10,288 bases of DNA from Leucothrix mucor (lineage in GTDB: Bacteria; Pseudomonadota; Gammaproteobacteria; Thiotrichales; Thiotrichaceae). The first letter of the stretch is position 1; each line of letters starts with the position of its first letter. Below, piece by piece: positions 6,666-10,288 of this stretch. Under the pieces are notes generated by a model. The model saw only the letters and a program-made list of their open reading frames with translations, did not search any database and was not told the DNA's origin. The translations under genes and the position numbers were made by a program. The stretch covers positions 1-10,288 of the forward strand of contig DRMS01000266.1 of the NCBI GenBank assembly GCA_011322515.1, in the 5' to 3' direction.

Positions 6666-7049
6666 TTACTTTATTTCAGCCACATCCATTTCAGCCAGGT
6701 AGAAGCTAGCAACCGCCCTATTATCTGAATTACCACTAGCAACAACCTCTTTAAATAAAGAAAAGGCTTCTTCTGACTCACCTGACTCACTCAGTGCAAT
6801 ACCTAAGAAGGTCTTTGCTGTCATATTACTAGGCTCAGTATTGAGAACTTTTTTTAATGCTCTCGCCGCTTCAGGATATTGACCTGCATATATTCGTGAT
6901 ATAGCAACCCCTATCATTGCTGCAGGATTGCTATCACTATTTATTTCTACACTATCCATAATCATTTGACCATCCGTTACATTACCCTTTAAGCAGGCAA
7001 GATAGCCAATTTGAGACAACAACTGGATGACATCACTATCAATCTTCAT
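6666..7049 (-). CDS. yscG: TPR needle chaperone of the YscG/PscG type
   Basis: A 127-residue, soluble, all-helical protein. Tetratricopeptide-like helix pairs are visible at about 7-36, 44-75 (AISRIYAGQYPEAARALKKVL, with A49, G56, A61 and L65 at TPR positions) and 78-112 (AKTFLGIALSESGESEEAFSLFKEV). In Yersinia and Pseudomonas, YscG/PscG holds the hydrophobic C-terminal helix of the needle subunit in its concave face, together with YscE/PscE. PscG is about 115 residues. Its place two genes after a YscE homologue and one after the needle slot matches that role. AGAGAG six bases before the ATG supports the start. The TPR call is firm; chaperone role rests on synteny and length, and the HrpB1/HrpK-type T3SS TPR proteins are an alternative relation. 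Confidence 0.75.
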   Translation of the reverse strand: MKIDSDVIQLLSQIGYLACLKGNVTDGQMIMDSVEINSDSNPAAMIGVAISRIYAGQYPEAARALKKVLNTEPSNMTAKTFLGIALSESGESEEAFSLFKEVVASGNSDNRAVASFYLAEMDVAEIK

Positions 7050-7170
7050 ACTTCACTCTCTTTATTTTCATTTAACCTATAATCTTACCTTCAAGGCGCA
7101 CCCCATAAGTATTGCATTAAATAAATAAAATCATTGATTTTAAAACTGCACACCTATGAAATACGCCTCG

Positions 7171-7195
7171 AAAAAGGGATATAAATAACGCCCTT
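7171..7195 (-). terminator. Possible intrinsic terminator after the needle-slot gene
   Basis: On the minus strand, three bases beyond the stop, AAGGG pairs with CCCTT across a 12-base AT loop and is followed by three more T. The stem is only five base pairs, so it is weak. Together with the hairpin at 7528-7546 it would bracket the needle-slot gene. Confidence 0.35.
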
Positions 7196-7197
7196 AA

Positions 7198-7458
7198 TTA
7201 AGCTCTAGCAGCTGCCTGAGCCTGCGAATTAGCAAAGGTAGCCATTGCCTGAGCAATAGATGCCTGCATTTTATTAGCAGAGGATGCCATTAAAAATTTA
7301 GCCTGAGAATTGACTTGTTTTCCCTGATACTCTAGAAAGCCAGCTTGACTTTTATCCTGAGCATCAAGTAATTCAGTTCTCTGAGCTTCTAGTCCTGCAC
7401 CTGCTGCTGCTCCACCTGCTGCTGCACCTGCACCTGCTACTCCACCTATGTCTGCCAT
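7198..7458 (-). CDS. Ala-rich protein in the needle (SctF) position of the T3SS operon
   Basis: An 86-residue protein between the yscE-like and yscG-like genes, where sctF sits in ysc operons, and of the right length (YscF 87). Its sequence does not look like a YscF/PrgI needle subunit: there is no PxNP-type turn and no proline, tryptophan, cysteine or histidine at all. Residues 5-22 are almost only Gly and Ala; from about 23 to 86 it is one predicted long polar helix rich in Gln, Ser and Ala. Ala makes up 26 of 86 residues. It has the operon's best Shine-Dalgarno sequence (AAGGAG, 8-base spacing) and is bracketed by hairpins, which fits a protein made in large amounts. I infer a divergent needle or pilin-like subunit from position and the flanking chaperones; homology is not shown. 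Confidence 0.6.
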   Translation of the reverse strand: MADIGGVAGAGAAAGGAAAGAGLEAQRTELLDAQDKSQAGFLEYQGKQVNSQAKFLMASSANKMQASIAQAMATFANSQAQAAARA

Positions 7459-7466
7459 TGTGTGAT

Positions 7467-7472
7467 CTCCTT
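7467..7472 (-). promoter_or_regulatory. Strong Shine-Dalgarno site of the needle-slot gene
   Basis: The minus strand reads AAGGAG eight bases before the ATG at 7458. It is the only near-consensus ribosome binding site in the operon; most other genes here have weak or no visible sites. It fixes the start and suggests high translation. Confidence 0.75.
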
Positions 7473-7527
7473 AAAGTTACAATGATAAATAATTCCTAAT
7501 ACTTAACCGTATTAACGCAAGGAATTT

Positions 7528-7546
7528 AAAAAAAAGCCTTTCGGCT
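7528..7546 (-). terminator. Short GAAA-loop hairpin with T8 between the yscE-like and needle-slot genes
   Basis: The minus strand reads AGCC-GAAA-GGCT followed by an unbroken run of T (7535-7528), extendable by a G-U pair at the base. It has the shape of a small intrinsic terminator with a stable GNRA tetraloop. It lies 38 bases past the upstream stop and 70 bases before the next start. The stem is short, so partial termination or attenuation is more likely than a full stop. Confidence 0.5.
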
Positions 7547-7583
7547 CGTTAAATAATAGTGCGTCACTATAAAAAATTATTAA

Positions 7584-7778
7584 CTAATACTGTTCAACAA
7601 TCTTTATACTGGCATCTAAAGCCTGCAATAATTTGCTTAATTTTTCATACTCATCTGGTACTAATCCTTGCCCTAGCTCATTTCTAACCTCAGTACTTGT
7701 CCCTCTTAATTTAACCAGTACACTATTTTTATACTCGCCCGTTGTATCATTTTGTAGCTCTCTCTCAATATCTAGCAT
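7584..7778 (-). CDS. yscE: YscE/PscE-like needle co-chaperone
   Basis: A 64-residue, two-helix protein. The second half RNELGQGLVPDEYEKLSKLL (32-51), then QALDASIKIV, matches the PscE pattern of RRELxRGxxPEQYxxLxxxxxALExxxxIL in spacing and key residues, including the helix-breaking Gly-x-x-Pro turn between the helices. YscE and PscE (66-67 residues) form a heterotrimer with the needle subunit and the TPR chaperone YscG/PscG, keeping the needle protein from polymerising in the cytoplasm. I chose the ATG at 7778, which shares one base with the sctD stop (TGATG) and implies translational coupling; a GTG one codon upstream is also possible. The motif recognition is good for such a short protein. 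Confidence 0.8.
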   Translation of the reverse strand: MLDIERELQNDTTGEYKNSVLVKLRGTSTEVRNELGQGLVPDEYEKLSKLLQALDASIKIVEQY

Positions 7779-9067
7779 CACTTTGAATCACCTTTTTTTC
7801 CAAAATAGATTGGTATCTCTGTACCATTGTGTTTAAGCAGAACCTCATCTGCCATGATCTTCTTAATATAATAACCTTCACCTAAATGCGCACCCTCTAA
7901 GTACTTCTTACCATCTTTTGATACGATAAACGGTACATCTCCAACGCTCACACTTCTTAGGGAAAGCTTGAACTCCTTCACATGGGTAGGCGTATCAAAA
8001 TCTTCCACGACTTGCCAATAACCATCAACAGGTTTTATTACGCTGTTAAGCAACTTATGCCACTGCTTGACTTGCTTTTGAGTCGGATCACCAGAAATCA
8101 TAAATTTCTTATTTTTCTGACGGATGCTGATTGTTTCCGACAAGCCGTTATCCTGAATCTCTCCCTTTAGCAATTCTAGAATAGGCTTAATTTGTGTATC
8201 ACTTATTGACTCTATGCCTTCAATATCTTCAAGAATATTACTCCTAAGTCTTATCCAGTTAGCCTGACTCTGCGTATAGCCAGCAGCCACTAAAACGCCA
8301 TCACCTTTAGAAGAAAAATGTATTTGCTCTTCTCCTAATGTTTCCGCAATCAGTAAAGCGTTATTTTCAATATTGGAATTAACCAAAATATGATACGACA
8401 CATCACCTTTAACTTTTAAAATACTACTAATCAGATGTTGCTTTTGCTTATTTGTCGCCACATAACCAGTAACGTTTATACGTCCTGTTGGTGTTTTAGA
8501 GACGGAAACATCTGATAAATCAGCATCACCTATTGCACTATAAACTTGCTGTTCAACGGTGTCTTTTAAACCAAATGCACTAAAAATACCGCCTTCATCA
8601 CGACTAAAGTAATGTAAATTAGCCAATACTAATAAAATAAGACCGAGCCAAAAAAGCCATTTTTTCCAAGTGCTGGATGTCCCAGCCTTTTTGCTAGTAC
8701 TACCTTCCAGTCCAAGGTATTGTTTCTTTCCTTGGCGATCTACTCTAGGCCACTGCCCTGTACCATCACCAATGGAGAAAGCAACCTTGCCAATCGTAAC
8801 GAGTTGATAGGGCAATAAGGTTGCATCGTGTAACCCAATATCTTTACCTTCAACATACACGGGCTGTGCCAGTGGACGTAAGCGCACACGACCGTCTGAC
8901 AGCACCAATTTGACGTGCCTATCAGCAACATCTTCATTATTAAAAATAACATTACAAGCTGCCGATTTACCGACAACAATAGGAACTCTAGGCTCCAGTA
9001 CTATTTGTGCTCCTACATTTTCTCCTGATAAAACACGTAGGAAATAGCGTCTGTTTTTAGTTGCCAT
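7778..9067 (-). CDS. sctD: Type III secretion inner-membrane ring protein SctD (YscD family)
   Basis: SctD forms the outer ring in the inner membrane, binding the sorting platform inside and the secretin N-domains outside. The 429-residue protein (YscD about 419) has a cytoplasmic FHA-like domain at about 7-105 (PIVVGKSAACNVIF...VADRHVKL...YVEGKDIG...LPYQLVTIGKVAFSIG), a polar linker, one transmembrane helix at about 137-153 (WLFWLGLILLVLANLHYF) and a periplasmic part of BON-like modules from about 170 (VEQQVYSAIGDADLSDVSVSKTPTGRINVTGYV). Canonical FHA phosphothreonine residues are only partly present, usual for SctD. AAGGAA lies 10 bases before the ATG. It directly follows the secretin-like gene, whose N-domains are the natural partner of its periplasmic C-terminus. 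Confidence 0.93.
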   Translation of the reverse strand: MATKNRRYFLRVLSGENVGAQIVLEPRVPIVVGKSAACNVIFNNEDVADRHVKLVLSDGRVRLRPLAQPVYVEGKDIGLHDATLLPYQLVTIGKVAFSIGDGTGQWPRVDRQGKKQYLGLEGSTSKKAGTSSTWKKWLFWLGLILLVLANLHYFSRDEGGIFSAFGLKDTVEQQVYSAIGDADLSDVSVSKTPTGRINVTGYVATNKQKQHLISSILKVKGDVSYHILVNSNIENNALLIAETLGEEQIHFSSKGDGVLVAAGYTQSQANWIRLRSNILEDIEGIESISDTQIKPILELLKGEIQDNGLSETISIRQKNKKFMISGDPTQKQVKQWHKLLNSVIKPVDGYWQVVEDFDTPTHVKEFKLSLRSVSVGDVPFIVSKDGKKYLEGAHLGEGYYIKKIMADEVLLKHNGTEIPIYFGKKGDSK

Positions 9068-9092
9068 CTTTTATAGTTCCTTTTCAAATTTT

Positions 9093-9098
9093 ATTATA
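9093..9098 (-). promoter_or_regulatory. Possible -10 element upstream of sctD
   Basis: A perfect TATAAT on the minus strand lies 25 bases before the sctD start in the 110-base spacer after the secretin-like gene. No good -35 hexamer stands 16-18 bases upstream (TCACCC at 17), and the area is AT-rich, so chance is a real alternative. Confidence 0.25.
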
Positions 9099-9178
9099 AG
9101 GTCATGCTAATTGATGGGTGATATTTCCAGATAAAAGGCATCTATAAATCCTAGTAACAAGCACATAAATAATTAATA

Positions 9179-9874
9179 TTACTTCAAATTATTAGCTTTC
9201 CAGCGTCTTTCAATACTCGTATTTCCTACCACTGATACGTCTCTATCGACATCGATTACATCCAAGCTCTTGCTCTTATTAAAGCGCTCTGGCATTTTTG
9301 AACTAAAATTGGGGACACCATTTTTATCTATCCATTTATAGATGCGTGACTTTGTAGGTTTTTTATCCAGTATTTTTGACATTTTTAAAACTGTACTGAC
9401 AAAACGCTCGGGTCCTTTAAAATAAACGGTATTATCATGTTCTGATTCCACCCAGTAAAAATGGTCATCTAAAATGCCTAGCTGACGCAGTGATTGTGCA
9501 AATTCTTTGGTGGTGTGATATTTCAGGTTAACTGAACCCGTCTGGGTTTCATCTCTTTTAGAAATATAAAGTACGCCACCATCGTAATACCAAATCAGAC
9601 CATGTGCTTTAACTAATTCTTTAAAGATGTTTTTTGCCGTTTTCTTTTTGAAATGAACACTGACAACATCATCTATTTTTTTGCTAATAGTGACTTGCGT
9701 GTTTTGTGATGCCGCCAATGTTTCTAGCAGTGTTGACAACGGCTCCTGATCTGAGAAATGGCTATAAATCTTATTGCTCCACGGTAGTTGCGCTGCGGAT
9801 AGGTGTGACGATAGCAACATTAAAATGATAATAATGCTGCTGGTAGTCTTTAAGTTAATCACTCGTAATTTCAT
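9179..9874 (-). CDS. sctC: Secretin N-domain protein (SctC N0-N1 only) with DUF4124-like tail
   Basis: Periplasmic protein matching the first third of T3SS secretins. The start at 9874 is set by GGGA seven bases upstream and a classic signal peptide (MKLRVINLKT, hydrophobic IIIILMLLSS, cleavage near SHLSA-AQ at 27); an upstream in-frame ATG at 9931 would put 19 residues before it. N0 spans about 38-106: FSDQEPLSTLLETLA, KIDDVVSVHF, GLIWYYDGGVLYISKR, the last close to YscC's NLVWYYDGNVLYI. N1 spans about 112-170 (LRQLGILDDHFYWV, NTVYFKGPERFVSTV). YscC-type secretins run past 500 residues; this one ends at 231 without N3 or the beta-barrel channel. Instead it carries RIYKWIDKNGVPNFSSKMP (177-195), a DUF4124 signature. 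It is first in the operon, ahead of sctD. N-domain homology is firm; role is open. Confidence 0.88.
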   Translation of the reverse strand: MKLRVINLKTTSSIIIILMLLSSHLSAAQLPWSNKIYSHFSDQEPLSTLLETLAASQNTQVTISKKIDDVVSVHFKKKTAKNIFKELVKAHGLIWYYDGGVLYISKRDETQTGSVNLKYHTTKEFAQSLRQLGILDDHFYWVESEHDNTVYFKGPERFVSTVLKMSKILDKKPTKSRIYKWIDKNGVPNFSSKMPERFNKSKSLDVIDVDRDVSVVGNTSIERRWKANNLK

Positions 9875-10009
9875 TGTATTTTCCCTTTTGTAATATCCAT
9901 GCCTATTAAGGATGTCATAGAAGTAATACAAGGGGAAAAACTTGCTAGATAGGTTAATTAATAATAATGATGGGTGGTTTTAGTGAGCAAAAATGGCGAT
10001 AAAGTGTAG

Positions 10010-10043
10010 GCAGGCTTTGTATTTTTAAAAAATAGTAACCTGC
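10010..10043. promoter_or_regulatory. 34-base dyad upstream of the T3SS operon
   Basis: GCAGG (10010-10014) pairs with CCTGC (10039-10043), and within it TATTTTT (10020-10026) pairs with AAAAATA (10028-10034) around a single A, with 5- and 4-base unpaired segments between the two arm pairs. It may be a regulator-binding palindrome or a terminator for an unseen gene to the right. It stands about 140 bases before the first start codon of the operon. Confidence 0.3.
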
Positions 10044-10140
10044 ATGAGGTTTACGCAAGGCTACAAAACGACAACGTAGAAGATCAGAAAATAAATTGCT
10101 ATGCCCTATTTTTTGGGTACGAGCAAAATATTAGATTTAT

Positions 10141-10285
10141 CGCTACCAGTTTAAGGCGGGACAGTTCATGTTTCTGCCTATTCACCCGCACCCTTCGACA
10201 AGCTCAGGAAGCTGGTTCCCTGAGCTTGTCGAAGGGTGCGGGTTATTTGCCATGACGTTACTTGTCCTGCCTTAAGTTGGTAGCC
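10141..10285 (+). mobile_element. MITE-like element, copy 3 (shorter loop)
   Basis: A 145-base copy in the same orientation as copy 1, with ends CGCTACCAGTTTAAGGCGGG (10141-10160) and CCTTAAGTTGGTAGCC (10270-10285). The internal 24-bp arms at 10185-10208 and 10219-10242 are perfect complements, but the loop has lost 24 bases relative to copies 1 and 2. The eight bases to the left are AGATTTAT; the three bases left in the window after the right end are AGA, agreeing with the start of an 8-bp target duplication. Confidence 0.88.
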
Positions 10286-10288
10286 AGA

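Larger units (their letters stand above)
9875..10288. other. Gene-free upstream region of the T3SS operon
   Basis: The probable promoter region of the operon (minus strand) lies between the secretin-like start and the MITE at the window edge. It is AT-rich with no gene-like frame. A dyad at 10010-10043 is the only structured site outside the MITE. TATTAT at about 9956-9961 on the minus strand has a poor -35 partner, so I do not call a promoter. No GG-N10-GC sigma-54 site was evident. Confidence 0.6.

Noticed and set aside
7633..7836. Open frame on the plus strand opposite the sctD end and the yscE-like gene.
   Set aside because: It lies antisense to genes with clear family matches, has no ribosome site and low-complexity Ser/Leu content typical of a shadow frame. 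The same holds for antisense frames opposite proB, sctI and sctD.

Overview
The window looks like a stretch of a moderately AT-rich gammaproteobacterial chromosome. The plus-strand genes at the left are core genes: a SlyD-type FKBP isomerase with a His/Cys-rich metal-binding tail (18-578), the ribosome-assembly GTPase Obg (585-1610) and glutamate 5-kinase ProB (1878-3008). Obg next to ProB is a common bacterial arrangement. The SlyD domain plan and the Ysc-like secretion genes suggest a gammaproteobacterium; I cannot name the genus.

From 3407 to 9874 every gene lies on the minus strand and forms part of a Ysc-family type III secretion system (T3SS). In transcription order: an unusual secretin-related protein with only the N0-N1 domains (9874-9179), SctD (9067-7778), a YscE/PscE-like needle co-chaperone (7778-7584), an Ala-rich 86-residue protein in the needle slot (7458-7198), a YscG/PscG-like TPR chaperone (7049-6666), the inner-rod protein SctI (6600-6010), a short SctJ lipoprotein (5867-5253), SctK (4756-4028) and SctL (4015-3407). 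This is the classic C-D-E-F-G-(H)-I-J-K-L order with H missing. The products would build the inner-membrane rings (SctD, SctJ), the rod and needle with their chaperones, and part of the cytoplasmic sorting platform (SctK, SctL). The ATPase, export gate, C-ring, translocators and a full secretin are not in the window.

The intergenic DNA is rich in small non-coding elements. Three copies of one MITE-like element (145-168 bp), without a transposase, share terminal inverted repeats and an internal perfect 24-bp inverted repeat. One lies just downstream of sctL (3146-3313), one in the ~500-bp gap between sctJ and sctK (4861-5028, with a perfect 8-bp target duplication) and one upstream of the operon at the window edge (10141-10285). 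A decayed single end lies at 3084-3106. A different hairpin repeat sits between obg and proB (1688-1793).

The strongest oddities are the secretin-like protein, which lacks the whole outer-membrane channel and ends instead in a DUF4124-like segment, and the needle-slot protein, which does not resemble known needle subunits although both needle-chaperone homologues flank it. The SctJ homologue also lacks the usual C-terminal membrane helix, and the gap behind it carries a MITE.
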